Below, piece by piece: positions 1 through 8,506 of a stretch of 64,000 bases of DNA (position 1 is its first letter; every line of letters begins with the position of its first letter). The stretch covers positions 10,315-74,314 of the forward strand of contig NZ_JBQHTM010000011.1 in the NCBI RefSeq assembly GCF_052065695.1. The letters run 5' to 3'. This stretch comes from Intestinimonas sp052065695 (lineage in GTDB: Bacteria > Bacillota > Clostridia > Oscillospirales > Oscillospiraceae). The notes beneath the pieces are model-generated. The model had not been told where the DNA came from and did no database searches. It saw only the letters and a program-made list of their open reading frames with translations. A program made the translations under genes and the position numbers.

Positions 1-1482
1 CCAGGCGTCGGAGAAGCCCATCTCCTTGGCCTGACGAAGGGTGTGTTCGTCCAGGTGGCCGCGGTCCAGCTTGTCCTCCATGTCCACGATGTTCTTGAAC
101 CGGTCCAGGAACCAGATATCCATCTTGGTGATCTTGTTGATCTTCTCAGGGGAGAAGCCGCGGCGCAGGGCCTCGGCCACCACAAAGAGCCGCTGGTCGT
201 CCACGTTGACCAGGCGCTCCTCGATCTCCTCGGTGTAAAGATCTTCCAGGCCATCCATGCGCAGGGACTTCACCGGCAGCTCCAGAGAGCGGATGGCCTT
301 CATGAGGGCGCCCTCAAAGGAGTTGCCGATGGCCATGACCTCGCCGGTGGCCTTCATCTGGGTGCCCAGGGTGCGGCTGGCGGTGGTAAACTTGTCGAAG
401 GGCAGCCGGGGCAGCTTCAGCACGCAGTAGTCCAGAGTGGGCTCAAAGCAGGCGGTGGTCTTTCCAGTGACAGCGTTGGGAATCTCGTCCAGGGTGTAGC
501 CCAGGGCCACCTTGGCGGCCACTTTGGCGATGGGGTAGCCGGTAGCCTTGGAGGCCAGGGCGGAGGAGCGGCTCACACGGGGGTTGACCTCGATGACGGC
601 ATACTCATAGCTGTCGGGGTTCAGGGCCAGCTGGACGTTGCAGCCGCCCTCGATTTTCAGGGCGGAGATGATATCCAGGGAGGCGGTACGGAGCATCTGG
701 TACTCCTTGTTGGCCAGAGTCTGGGTCGGGGCCACCACGATGGAGTCGCCGGTGTGGACGCCCACGGGGTCGATGTTCTCCATGGAGCAGATCTGGATCA
801 CGTTGCCGGCGGAGTCCCGCATGACCTCGAACTCGATCTCCTTCCAGCCGGCGATGGAGCGCTCGATAAGGACCTGGCCCACACGGGACATGTGGATGCC
901 CCGGTCGGCGATCTCCCGTAGGGAGGGCTCATCATAGGCGATGCCACCGCCGGTGCCACCCAAGGTATAGGCTGGCCGGACGATGACAGGATAGCCGATG
1001 GAGTTGGCGAAGTTCACGGCGTCCTCCACGCTCTCCACCACGTCGGAGGTCACACAGGGCTGGCCGATTTCCTCCATGGCATCCTTGAAGCCCTGCCGAT
1101 CCTCCGCCTTGCGGATGGACTCAGGGCTGGTACCCAGGAGCTTTACGTTGTACTCGGCCAGAATGCCCTGCTCGTGGAGGTTCATAGCCAGGTTGAGGCC
1201 GGTCTGGCCGCCCAGAGTGGGCAGAATGGAGTCGGGACGCTCCTTCTGGATGACCTGGGTCACCGAAGCGATGTTCAGGGGCTCAATATAGACGTGGTCG
1301 GCAATGTCCTTGTCGGTCATGATGGTGGCGGGGTTGGAGTTGACCAGCACCACCTCCACGCCCTCTTCCTTCAGGGCGCGGCAGGCCTGAGTGCCGGCGT
1401 AGTCAAACTCGGCGGCCTGTCCGATGACGATGGGGCCGGAACCCAGCACCAGCACTTTTTTGATATTCGGATTCTTGGGCAT
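1..1482 (-). CDS. carB: Carbamoyl-phosphate synthase large subunit, N-terminal part (runs off left edge)
   Basis: The gene encodes the synthetase subunit that makes carbamoyl phosphate from bicarbonate, ATP and ammonia passed on by CarA, feeding pyrimidine and arginine synthesis in the cytoplasm. The visible 494 codons start MPKNPNIKKVLVLGSGP and cover the first ATP-grasp half (motifs GQAAEFDYAG, RPAYTLGGTGGG, EVNPRVSRSSALASK). The full protein is normally about 1,070 residues, so roughly half is missing beyond position 1. The ATG at 1482-1480 shares one base with the carA stop (TAATG), showing translational coupling with carA. Identity is secure. Confidence 0.96.
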   Translation of the reverse strand, partial: MPKNPNIKKVLVLGSGPIVIGQAAEFDYAGTQACRALKEEGVEVVLVNSNPATIMTDKDIADHVYIEPLNIASVTQVIQKERPDSILPTLGGQTGLNLAMNLHEQGILAEYNVKLLGTSPESIRKAEDRQGFKDAMEEIGQPCVTSDVVESVEDAVNFANSIGYPVIVRPAYTLGGTGGGIAYDEPSLREIADRGIHMSRVGQVLIERSIAGWKEIEFEVMRDSAGNVIQICSMENIDPVGVHTGDSIVVAPTQTLANKEYQMLRTASLDIISALKIEGGCNVQLALNPDSYEYAVIEVNPRVSRSSALASKATGYPIAKVAAKVALGYTLDEIPNAVTGKTTACFEPTLDYCVLKLPRLPFDKFTTASRTLGTQMKATGEVMAIGNSFEGALMKAIRSLELPVKSLRMDGLEDLYTEEIEERLVNVDDQRLFVVAEALRRGFSPEKINKITKMDIWFLDRFKNIVDMEDKLDRGHLDEHTLRQAKEMGFSDAW

Positions 1483-2567
1483 TACCAGGCGCCTCCTTCC
1501 ATCCGGCGAACGAACCGGTCAAAGAGATATTCGGTGTCCTTGGGCCCGGGACTGGCCTCGGGGTGGAACTGCACGGTATAGACGTTGCCGTTGGTGTAGC
1601 GCAGGCCCTCCACGCTGCCCTCGTTGACGTTGACATGGGAGACCTGGGCCACCTCGGACTTGACGCTCTCGGCGGTGACCACATAGCCGTGGTTCTGGCT
1701 GGTGATGAACACCCGGCCGGCGTCCAGATCCTTTACCGGGTGGTTGGCGCCCCGGTGACCGAAGCGCATCTTCCGGGTCTCGGCGCCGGTGGCCAGAGCC
1801 ATGAGCTGGTGGCCTAGGCAGACGGCAAAGATAGGAACACCAGAGGCGTAGAGCTCCTTGATCTCGGCGATGATGGCCACGTTATCGGCGGGGTCTCCTG
1901 GGCCGTTGGAGAGCATCACGCCGTCAAACTTCCCGTTGAGGATCTCCATGGCAGTGGTGTGAGCGGGGAACACGGTGACCTCGCAGCCCCGTTCTTGGAG
2001 GCAGCGGATCATGTTCTCCTTGACACCGAAGTCCAGCAGGGCCACCCGCAGCTTCTGCCGAGGGATGGAGGGATAGACCTGGACCTCCTCCCTGCTCACC
2101 CGCTCCACGGTGCCCTGGACACGGTAGGCCCGGATGGACTCCAGCAGGTCCTGGACAGAAAAATGCTCCGCACAGGTGATCATACCGTTCATGGTACCCT
2201 GACTGCGGAGTATACGGGTGATGGCACGGGTGTCCACGCCCTGGATGCCCGTAATGCCATGTTCTTTTAAATAATCGTCCAAATCGCCCTCACAGCGGAA
2301 ATTGCTGCCCCGCCGGGACAGGTGCCGTACCACGAAGGCCTCGCCCCAAGGGCGGGAGGACTCGTTGTCTTCCGAATTGACACCGTAATTGCCAATGAGA
2401 GGATAGGACATCACGATGCCCTGTCCGGCATAGGAGGGATCGGTGAGGATTTCCTGATAGCCCACCATGGAGGTGTTAAACACCATCTCGCAGATCCGGT
2501 CCGCCGTGGCGCCGATACTTTCGCCTGCAAAGGTCATGCCGTTTTCCAGGATCAAGGTCGCCTTCAT
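1482..2567 (-). CDS. carA: Carbamoyl-phosphate synthase small (glutaminase) subunit
   Basis: This 361-residue subunit hydrolyses glutamine and channels ammonia to CarB. The N-terminal half is the CPSase small-chain domain (FNTSMVGYQEILTDPSYAGQ). The C-terminal half is a class I glutamine amidotransferase with the nucleophile in FAVCLGHQLMA and the His/Glu pair in FHPEASPGP. Length is normal for the family. It is the first gene of carAB, with a good vegetative promoter just upstream. No pyrimidine attenuator or T-box is visible in the short leader. Confidence 0.97.
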   Translation of the reverse strand: MKATLILENGMTFAGESIGATADRICEMVFNTSMVGYQEILTDPSYAGQGIVMSYPLIGNYGVNSEDNESSRPWGEAFVVRHLSRRGSNFRCEGDLDDYLKEHGITGIQGVDTRAITRILRSQGTMNGMITCAEHFSVQDLLESIRAYRVQGTVERVSREEVQVYPSIPRQKLRVALLDFGVKENMIRCLQERGCEVTVFPAHTTAMEILNGKFDGVMLSNGPGDPADNVAIIAEIKELYASGVPIFAVCLGHQLMALATGAETRKMRFGHRGANHPVKDLDAGRVFITSQNHGYVVTAESVKSEVAQVSHVNVNEGSVEGLRYTNGNVYTVQFHPEASPGPKDTEYLFDRFVRRMEGGAW

Positions 2568-2606
2568 CTATCACAGCCCGCCTTTCTCTTCCAGTTTATC
2601 CGTTCG

Positions 2607-2635
2607 ATTTTAACCTAAATCTAAGTCCTTGACAA
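2607..2635 (-). promoter_or_regulatory. carAB promoter
   Basis: Read on the minus strand, TTGTCA is followed after exactly 17 nt by TAAAAT, about 40 nt before the carA start. It is a near-consensus sigma-A promoter. The leader is too short for a PyrR attenuator. Confidence 0.7.
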
Positions 2636-2748
2636 CTGGATTTTCTTACAGAAATGCAAAAACGTGTTTTTGGACAAAAGAGATCGATATTCAAACCTTT
2701 TCAACAGTCATTCCGCATGATATGCTAAAAAATATGTAGTTTTCCAAA

Positions 2749-3588
2749 TTATTTTTCTGTTGTATTTTGAGATGGAATCAGATCGATGACCACCACTTCC
2801 GGCGGGTTGAAGATGCGGGGTACACGGGTGGACTCCCGGGCAAGGCCCCGGCTGACGATGAGGGTGCTCTCCCCCAGCTCATACCGTCCACCGGCGAAGG
2901 CAGGGAAAAAGCCCTGGTTAGGAGCCAGGAGCCCGTTGAGGAGAAAGGGAATGCGCCACTGTCCCCCATGGGCATGGCCAGCCAGGATGAGGTCGAAACC
3001 CTGCCCCTCATAAGCGCTGGTCCGCTCAGGGCGGTGGGTGAGCAAGAGGGAGAAGCCCTCCCCCGCCCCATGGGCAGCCTGTGCAAGCTGTGCCTGCCAG
3101 ATGTCCGTCCCCACCGCCGGGTCGTCAATGCCACAGATGTGGATGGGCTGGCCGTGAAAAACCACGGTGCAGCACTCCCCTTCCAGCACTGTGACACCTC
3201 TATCCGCGATGCGGGCCTTCATCTCCTCCGCCCGGCCGCTCCAGAACTCGTGGTTGCCGGTGACATAGAAGGTGGGATAGGCCCGGCCTAAGGTCTCGAC
3301 GACGGTCCAGGCGTTCTCCTCCGGCAAGGCCGGGTCGTCGTCTAGAATGTCCCCGCCCAGCAGCACCAGGTCGGGGTGCTGTTCCTCCACTACATCCAGC
3401 AGCTCCCGCTGGCCCTCGCCGTAGTCGCAGGAGTGGAGGTCCGTGAGCAGTACCATCCGGACGGTCTGGGAGACCTTGGTGGTCTCTACCGTGTAGTGCC
3501 GCAGGGTGAGGCGGGTATTCAGAGCGGCGGCTGCCGCCGCGATGGCCGCCGCTGCCGGAAGCAGGATGCGCAGATTCTTTTTCTTCAT
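2749..3588 (-). CDS. Membrane-anchored metallophosphoesterase (YkuE-like)
   Basis: This 279-residue protein has a short basic N-terminus followed by an Ala-rich hydrophobic segment (about residues 9-24), a signal anchor that places the catalytic domain outside the membrane. The calcineurin-like metal-binding motifs are present in order: LLTDLHSCDYG, GGDILDDD, GNHEFWSG, LTHRPE and GHAHGGQW. This matches the YkuE/UDP-2,3-diacylglucosamine hydrolase-like phosphoesterases; the substrate is unknown. It stands alone between carA and the divergent DUF421 gene. Confidence 0.85.
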   Translation of the reverse strand: MKKKNLRILLPAAAAIAAAAAALNTRLTLRHYTVETTKVSQTVRMVLLTDLHSCDYGEGQRELLDVVEEQHPDLVLLGGDILDDDPALPEENAWTVVETLGRAYPTFYVTGNHEFWSGRAEEMKARIADRGVTVLEGECCTVVFHGQPIHICGIDDPAVGTDIWQAQLAQAAHGAGEGFSLLLTHRPERTSAYEGQGFDLILAGHAHGGQWRIPFLLNGLLAPNQGFFPAFAGGRYELGESTLIVSRGLARESTRVPRIFNPPEVVVIDLIPSQNTTEK

Positions 3589-3651
3589 AGAAGCCTCCCA
3601 ATGGATTTCATCCCTATTTTAACACAGACGCCCTTCTCTCGGAAGTCCCCG

Positions 3652-3681
3652 GCATAAATCTCCAGATGATATGCCATACTG
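3652..3681 (+). promoter_or_regulatory. Forespore-type (sigma-G/F-like) promoter before DUF421 gene
   Basis: GCATA at 3652-3656 is followed after 18 nt by CATACTG at 3675-3681. This fits the sigma-G pattern gHATr-N17/18-cATnmTA well. The predicted start is about 30 nt before the coding start, and no good sigma-A promoter is visible in this gap. Motif-only evidence. Confidence 0.4.
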
Positions 3682-3716
3682 ATAGGAAGAATCGCAGTTT
3701 GAAGGGAGTTCTCTCT

Positions 3717-4394
3717 ATGGTCATCGGCGTGGTGCGCACCGTCATCCTCTATCTGCTTATCATTTTAGGCATCCGGCTCATGGGCAAGCGTCAGGTGGGA
3801 GAGCTGGAGCCCTCGGAGCTGGTGTTGGACCTCATCATCGCCGACCTGGCCGCCGTGCCCATGCAGGACTTCGGCATTCCCCTTCTGGCCGGTGTGCTTC
3901 CCATCCTCACCCTGCTCTGCGTTACCATGATTCTGTCTGTGCTCACCATGCGCAGTGTCCGGTTCCGGGCGGTACTCTGCGGCCGGCCCAGCGTCATCGT
4001 CAAAGACGGTAAGGTGGACCAACAAGAGATGCGCCGCAACCGTTTTACCGTGGACGAGCTCCACGAGGAGCTCCGTGCTCAGGGCATCACCGACCTCAAC
4101 ACCGTCAAATACGCCATCCTGGAGACCAGCGGTCGGGTGTCCGTCCTGCCCAAAGCCGCCGAACAGCCGGTGACCGCCGGGCAGATGGGTCTCTTCCCTC
4201 AGGAACATGGCCTTCCGGTGGTGCTCATCAACGACGGCCGGCTCATGGATCGGGCCCTAAAAGCCCAGGGACTAGACCGGGTCTGGCTGGAACAGCGGCT
4301 GGCTGAGCACGGTGTGTGCTCACCCGACCAGGTCTTTCTCCTGACGGTGGACGAGGCGGGCAATGTCTGCTTCGTGGCCAGAGAGGCGGTGTGA
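3717..4394 (+). CDS. DUF421 (YetF/YcaP-family) membrane protein
   Basis: A 225-residue protein with three hydrophobic N-terminal segments (about residues 1-20, 38-56 and 58-75) and a cytoplasmic DUF421 domain containing RPSVIVKDGKV and the conserved RFTVDELHEELR block. The ATG at 3717 is preceded by GAAGGGAG; an in-frame ATG 51 nt upstream has no ribosome site and would add a non-hydrophobic tail. Several DUF421 proteins in spore formers act in the spore membrane and affect germination and heat resistance. That role is inferred here from the forespore-like promoter and is not shown by the protein itself. It overlaps functionally with the next gene, which starts 1 nt after its stop. Confidence 0.85.
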   Translation: MVIGVVRTVILYLLIILGIRLMGKRQVGELEPSELVLDLIIADLAAVPMQDFGIPLLAGVLPILTLLCVTMILSVLTMRSVRFRAVLCGRPSVIVKDGKVDQQEMRRNRFTVDELHEELRAQGITDLNTVKYAILETSGRVSVLPKAAEQPVTAGQMGLFPQEHGLPVVLINDGRLMDRALKAQGLDRVWLEQRLAEHGVCSPDQVFLLTVDEAGNVCFVAREAV

Positions 4395-4395
4395 G

Positions 4396-4776
4396 ATGCG
4401 GCGACTCTGGCTGTCCCTGGCCCTGTTGGTATTGATTTTCGCCGCCACCGTGGGCAACTCCCTCTATCTCAAGCACCTCACCGGGACCATCACCGATCTG
4501 TTGGAAAAGGCCCAGGACCAGGCCATGGAGGAATGTTGGGAGGAGGCGGACGCACTGACCCACGACGCCCTCCGACACTGGCAGGACCGGGAGCTCTACC
4601 TCTATACCACCCTACGCCACGCCGATACCGACGAGGTCTACACCAGTTTCCGGGAGGTGGAGGGCTTTCTACACACCCAGGAACCCCAGGAGTACGCCGC
4701 CTCCAATGCCCGTCTCATCGCCCGGCTAGAGCTGGTGGCCTCCATGGAACAGTTCAGCCTACAAAACCTGCTTTGA
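4396..4776 (+). CDS. DUF4363 family protein
   Basis: A 126-residue protein starting MRRLWLSLALLVL: one N-terminal membrane-spanning or signal segment and a helical remainder rich in acidic residues and Trp. Members of DUF4363 are typically encoded next to DUF421 in Clostridia, and here the start lies directly behind the DUF421 stop, so the two are co-translated. Function is unknown; a partner role with the DUF421 protein in the same membrane is the simplest inference. Confidence 0.75.
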   Translation: MRRLWLSLALLVLIFAATVGNSLYLKHLTGTITDLLEKAQDQAMEECWEEADALTHDALRHWQDRELYLYTTLRHADTDEVYTSFREVEGFLHTQEPQEYAASNARLIARLELVASMEQFSLQNLL

Positions 4777-4835
4777 GCCCATAAGTCAGGCCTCTGCTGT
4801 TTCCTCTTGAAGTCTCCGCTTTGGCTCTCCCACTC

Positions 4836-4864
4836 TTGTCACCTTATGGTGAAGGGAGTATAAT
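4836..4864 (+). promoter_or_regulatory. Promoter of the SLH-domain nucleotidase gene
   Basis: TTGTCA at 4836-4841 and TATAAT at 4859-4864 are separated by 17 nt, a strong sigma-A match about 50 nt upstream of the ATG. Confidence 0.75.
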
Positions 4865-4916
4865 CTAGGTGGCTCGGGTTCGTCCCGATACAAGTAAAAG
4901 GAAAAGAGGAGATCAA

Positions 4917-7199
4917 ATGGAACAGCGCCACACCATCCTGCGCCGCACCGTCGCCGGCGCCATGACAGCTGTCATGCTGGTGGGCTGCGCAGGCATCCCC
5001 GCCTTTGCAGCCGAAGAGAATACCTTCACCCTCGGCATCTATTCCACCACCGACATGCATGGAAAGTGCTTTGACCTCAACCCCATCGACGGGAAAGAGA
5101 TCAAAAACAGCTACCTGAAGGTAGCCACCGCCATGAAGGAGGAGCGGGAGGCCATGGACGGCACCATCCTCATCGACAACGGCGACATCATTCAGGGCAG
5201 CTCCATCATCAGCTACAACATGAACATGGAGGGCGGCGTGGACAACCCCATGGCCATCTGCCTGCGGTATATCGGCTATGACGCTTTCGTCCCTGGCAAC
5301 CATGAGTTCAACTTCGACATGGAGACCCAGCAGATCTTCTATGACATGCTGGCAGACACCACTGACAAGTATCCCGGTACCCCTGTGAGCGCTCTGTGCG
5401 CCAACTACATCAACGTAGAGACCCAGGAGTCCAACCTTACCCCCTACAAGGTGATGACCTTCGATGTGGGCGGCAAGGAGTTCAAGGTGGGTATTCTCGG
5501 CTTTGAGAACGTCAACGTCCCCAACTGGGACCTGCCCACCCACTATGAGGGCTCCGACTTCGTCCATGCCGACAACACCGAACGGACCTATGCCTACGAG
5601 TGGGTGAACTACTGGCAAAAGGCCCTTCGCGAGGACGAGGGCTGCGACTTCGTTATCGTCTCCTGCCACTCCGGTGAGGACAGCGGCACTGTGGGTGCCG
5701 GCGACGGCGACACCGTCGAGACCGGAGAGACCGACTTCTCCCCCGAGAACCAGGTCCGCCACCTGGTGGAGAATACCACCGGCATTGACATGGTCATCGC
5801 CGGCCACAACCACACCGTGGGCGTCACCGAGATGAAGAATGCCGACGGCCAGACTGTGCCCTGTGTCAACGGCGGCACCTCCACCCTGACCAAGACCGTG
5901 GTCAACATCGCCGCCGACGGCACCTTCACCATCGGCGAGAGCCAGAACCTGGACCTGACTACCTACGAGAACGACGCCGGCCTCAAGGAGCTCATGCAGC
6001 CCTACTACGACCGGACCCTGCCCTTCATCTCTGAGCAGATCGGCACTCTCTCCGGTGATTGGGACGACGAGACGGATCTCTTCCATGTCCAGAGCGACAC
6101 CATGAATCTGGTCCATGAGGCACAGCTGTGGGCCACCGGTGCCCAGCTGTCCCTGGCCTCTCCCGTGGCCAATAAGGATTTCTGCATCGGCCAGCTCCTG
6201 GGCGACGCCGAGACCGCTCCCATCAGCCTGAAGGACTGCTACTCCTTCTACAAGTACGACAACAACCTCATCTACATGATCCGGATGACTGGCAAGCAGA
6301 TCAAGGACTGGCTGGAGGACTGCACCGAGGACTTCACCGTGGAGGCCGACGGCACCATTACTGGTGGCGGCTTCGGCACTGACCAGCTCTACGGCATGGA
6401 CTACGACATCTACATGGGCAATCCCGAGGGCAGCCGCGTGGTCAATCTGACCTATCAGGGGCAGCCTGTCACCGACGACCAGACCTTCACCGTGGCCCTC
6501 AACTCCTACCGGCTGTCCGCCAACGCCGCCGGCGATGAATTTGGCTGGTACGCCACCACCGGCATCACCATGGGCACCGACGCTGTGCTGTGGGACGGCT
6601 CCGTGTCTGAGCAGTTCGGTTCCATCGGTGGCTCCGTCACCCTGGTCATCGCCGAGTATATCAAGGCCATGACCGCCGAGGGCAAGGACATCACCCCGCC
6701 CGAGGCCAAGAGCCACTGGACCCTCAACGCCGGCGCCAGCGACAGCACCGAACCCGCTTCCGACACCATCACCCGTCAGGCTTTTGTAGAGAAGCTCTAT
6801 GCTGACATCGTGGGCGATGCCTCTGTGGAGGTCTCCCCTGCCTCTTTCACCGACGTGACCGACAGCTTCGCTGTGGATTGGGCCGCTGACCAGGGCGTCA
6901 TCTCCGGCGACGGCACCGGCAAGTTCCTGCCCGATCAGGCCATCACCCGTGAGCAGGCCGCCGTCATGCTCATGAACGCCGCCACAGCTCTGGAGAAGGG
7001 CCCCACCGGCACATGGGCTGTCAAGATCCCCTACGCCGATGCCGACACCATCTCCGATTGGGCTGTGGACGGCGTCATGTGGAACGTCATTGCCCAGTAC
7101 ATCGCCGTGGGCGAGGACAGTCTCTTTAACCCTCAGGGCACCGTCACCGCTGCTGAGGCCGACGCCATGATCGCCGCCCTCACCACCGCTGGGGCATAA
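4917..7199 (+). CDS. Secreted 5'-nucleotidase/2',3'-cyclic phosphodiesterase with C-terminal SLH repeats
   Basis: A 760-residue exported enzyme. Residues 1-31 form a signal peptide ending near AFAA. A calcineurin-like domain follows (TTDMHG, DNGDIIQGS, GNHEFNFD, SCHSGED, AGHNHTVG). Then comes a 5'-nucleotidase C-terminal domain (about residues 340-590; LYGMDYDIYMG). The last ~140 residues carry S-layer homology motifs (FVEKLYADIVG, FTDVTD, ITREQAAVMLMNAA), so it is probably held on the cell-wall surface. It would release phosphate and nucleosides from external nucleotides. The ATG at 4917 follows AAAAGAGGAG; an upstream in-frame GTG would bury the signal peptide. Single-gene unit with its own promoter and terminator. 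Confidence 0.9.
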   Translation: MEQRHTILRRTVAGAMTAVMLVGCAGIPAFAAEENTFTLGIYSTTDMHGKCFDLNPIDGKEIKNSYLKVATAMKEEREAMDGTILIDNGDIIQGSSIISYNMNMEGGVDNPMAICLRYIGYDAFVPGNHEFNFDMETQQIFYDMLADTTDKYPGTPVSALCANYINVETQESNLTPYKVMTFDVGGKEFKVGILGFENVNVPNWDLPTHYEGSDFVHADNTERTYAYEWVNYWQKALREDEGCDFVIVSCHSGEDSGTVGAGDGDTVETGETDFSPENQVRHLVENTTGIDMVIAGHNHTVGVTEMKNADGQTVPCVNGGTSTLTKTVVNIAADGTFTIGESQNLDLTTYENDAGLKELMQPYYDRTLPFISEQIGTLSGDWDDETDLFHVQSDTMNLVHEAQLWATGAQLSLASPVANKDFCIGQLLGDAETAPISLKDCYSFYKYDNNLIYMIRMTGKQIKDWLEDCTEDFTVEADGTITGGGFGTDQLYGMDYDIYMGNPEGSRVVNLTYQGQPVTDDQTFTVALNSYRLSANAAGDEFGWYATTGITMGTDAVLWDGSVSEQFGSIGGSVTLVIAEYIKAMTAEGKDITPPEAKSHWTLNAGASDSTEPASDTITRQAFVEKLYADIVGDASVEVSPASFTDVTDSFAVDWAADQGVISGDGTGKFLPDQAITREQAAVMLMNAATALEKGPTGTWAVKIPYADADTISDWAVDGVMWNVIAQYIAVGEDSLFNPQGTVTAAEADAMIAALTTAGA

Positions 7200-7230
7200 G
7201 TTTTTCCCCATTCCTTACCACACAGCAAAA

Positions 7231-7266
7231 AGCTGGCTCGGACAAACGTCCGAGCCAGCTTTTTTT
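7231..7266 (+). terminator. Intrinsic terminator after the SLH nucleotidase
   Basis: A perfect 13-bp inverted repeat (AGCTGGCTCGGAC / GTCCGAGCCAGCT) with a 4-nt loop runs into six T residues. Confidence 0.93.
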
Positions 7267-7268
7267 GT

Positions 7269-7583
7269 TCTCTTCCCTCGAAAAACCGTCGTTTGTCCGA
7301 GGATTTTGACACCGTATGTTATCCGGTGTAGGACATCATTCTCCACTCTTCTGCTTCCTATCTTTCCCATTCTCCCAACACTCCCATTTCTCCCTCTCTC
7401 CCCGTCATCCCCTCTCACCCTCGCCCAGCCAATCACTGCCCCGCTATCATGCCGCAAATAGCTCGTTTCCGGCTTTTGATACGGTTTTTAGGGCAGATTT
7501 GGTGCTGGTTTGGGGAAAATTCTGAGGGTGCTGTGGCAGTACAGGGGCAATATTGGGGGTGAGTTTGGGGCCGGTTTTGGGGT
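7269..7583. other. Gene-free segment with strong strand asymmetry
   Basis: Between the nucleotidase terminator and the nrdR terminator I see no gene. Positions about 7335-7430 are almost all C/T on the plus strand. Positions about 7440-7580 turn G/T-rich, with repeated TTTGGGG-like words. No hairpin with a T-run, promoter or convincing reading frame was found. Confidence 0.6.
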
Positions 7584-7624
7584 AAAAAAAGAAGAGTGCA
7601 TTGGATTTTTTCCAATGCACTCTT
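7584..7624 (-). terminator. nrdR terminator
   Basis: A 14-bp perfect stem (AAGAGTGCATTGGA / TCCAATGCACTCTT) with a five-T loop lies 60 nt past the nrdR stop. Seven A residues at 7584-7590 give the U-tract on the minus strand. Confidence 0.88.
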
Positions 7625-7685
7625 TCATTTTCCCAAGGTCAAAATTAACGGACAAACCGCCATTTTTCAGGGGATTGTATCATTT

Positions 7686-8141
7686 TTATTTGCTATCGAT
7701 AAGTTTGCTCAACTCTTCCATAAAGGTACCGATGTCCTTGAACTGACGGTAAACCGAAGCGAAGCGCACATAAGCAACCTCGTCCACATCCTTGAGCTTC
7801 TCCATCACCAACTCGCCAATCACCGAAGAATGGACTTCCCGCTCCATATCATTTTGGAGGGTCTGCTCGATCTCCACCGCGATCTTTTCCAGCTTGGACA
7901 TGGGGACCGAACGCTTCTCACAGGCCTTGAGCATGCTCCCCAGCAGTTTGTCCTTGTCGAAAGTCTGACGGCTGCCGTCCTTTTTGATCACAACCAGTGG
8001 CAGGCTTTCCATGGTCTCATAGGTGGTGAAACGCTTATGGCACTCCAGACATTCCCGCCTGCGTCGAATGCTGGTGCCCTCGTCCGAGGGCCGTGAATCC
8101 ACGACTTTACTCTCCAGATTGCCGCAGAACGGGCACTTCAT
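7686..8141 (-). CDS. nrdR: Transcriptional repressor NrdR of ribonucleotide reductase genes
   Basis: A 151-residue regulator: an N-terminal zinc ribbon (CPFC near residues 3-6 and CLEC near 31-34) followed by an ATP-cone domain (VVIKKDGSRQTFD) that senses ATP/dATP. It represses nrd operons when dATP is high. The start is set at MKCPFCG because AAGGAGG sits 8 nt upstream; the longer frame (to 8189) adds residues not found in the family. No nrd gene lies nearby, so it acts in trans. It is expressed from its own extended -10 promoter. Confidence 0.96.
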   Translation of the reverse strand: MKCPFCGNLESKVVDSRPSDEGTSIRRRRECLECHKRFTTYETMESLPLVVIKKDGSRQTFDKDKLLGSMLKACEKRSVPMSKLEKIAVEIEQTLQNDMEREVHSSVIGELVMEKLKDVDEVAYVRFASVYRQFKDIGTFMEELSKLIDSK

Positions 8142-8191
8142 GGGTACCGCCTCCTTCTTAGTCCTGCCGGTCCAAAATTGCTCTTGCACGC

Positions 8192-8200
8192 ATTATACCA
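8192..8200 (-). promoter_or_regulatory. Extended -10 promoter of nrdR
   Basis: The minus strand reads TGGTATAAT, an extended -10 element about 50 nt before the nrdR ATG. The -35 region is poor. Confidence 0.55.
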
Positions 8201-8289
8201 CAGGACCCAGTGAGATGGTATATTTTTTTGAAAAAGATGGGGACATAACATGTAAAAATACCCTCAACCGGAAAAAGCATGTATAGTCT

Positions 8290-8353
8290 GGCGCAGGATG
8301 CGCCATACTAGGCTCAGAACGGCGCGGGTCAGCCGTAAAGGAATGACCTGCGC
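8290..8353 (+). other. Structured 5' leader of the 36-residue peptide gene
   Basis: Two hairpins lie between a TATAGT (8282-8287) and the ribosome site. The first is GGCGCA-GGA-TGCGCC (8290-8304). The second pairs GCGCGGGTCA (8322-8331) with TGACCTGCGC (8344-8353), with one G-T pair. Neither is followed by a T-run, so they are not terminators. It may be a regulatory leader or part of a small RNA. Confidence 0.4.
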
Positions 8354-8378
8354 GCACAGGAAAAGAGGTGATCACACC

Positions 8379-8489
8379 ATGAAGGACGACCAGAAGCCCG
8401 CCCGCACCGAGCCCCAGGCCCGCAAGGAGGAGCAGCCCGCTCAGAGCCGTAAGAAGGAGCAGAAGAAGTCTGATCAGACCCGCTCCTGA
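8379..8489 (+). CDS. Small highly charged hypothetical protein (36 aa)
   Basis: The frame begins MKDDQKPARTEP and is almost entirely Lys, Arg, Glu, Gln, Ser and Pro; it is hydrophilic, probably disordered and has no membrane segment. The ATG at 8379 follows AAAAGAGGTG with good spacing. A strong terminator follows 18 nt after the stop, so it forms a monocistronic unit. I do not recognise a family. The composition resembles small acidic/basic spore or nucleoid-associated peptides, but that is only a resemblance. The transcript could also act mainly as a structured RNA. Confidence 0.6.
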   Translation: MKDDQKPARTEPQARKEEQPAQSRKKEQKKSDQTRS

Positions 8490-8506
8490 GCAGACATAAC
8501 AGGTTC

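Noticed and set aside
4839..7211. A 790-codon open frame antisense to the SLH nucleotidase
   Set aside because: It is a mirror of GC-rich third positions; its translation is low-complexity Gly/Val/His-rich and the sense strand encodes a clear enzyme. Similar long antisense frames oppose leuA, addA, addB and others.
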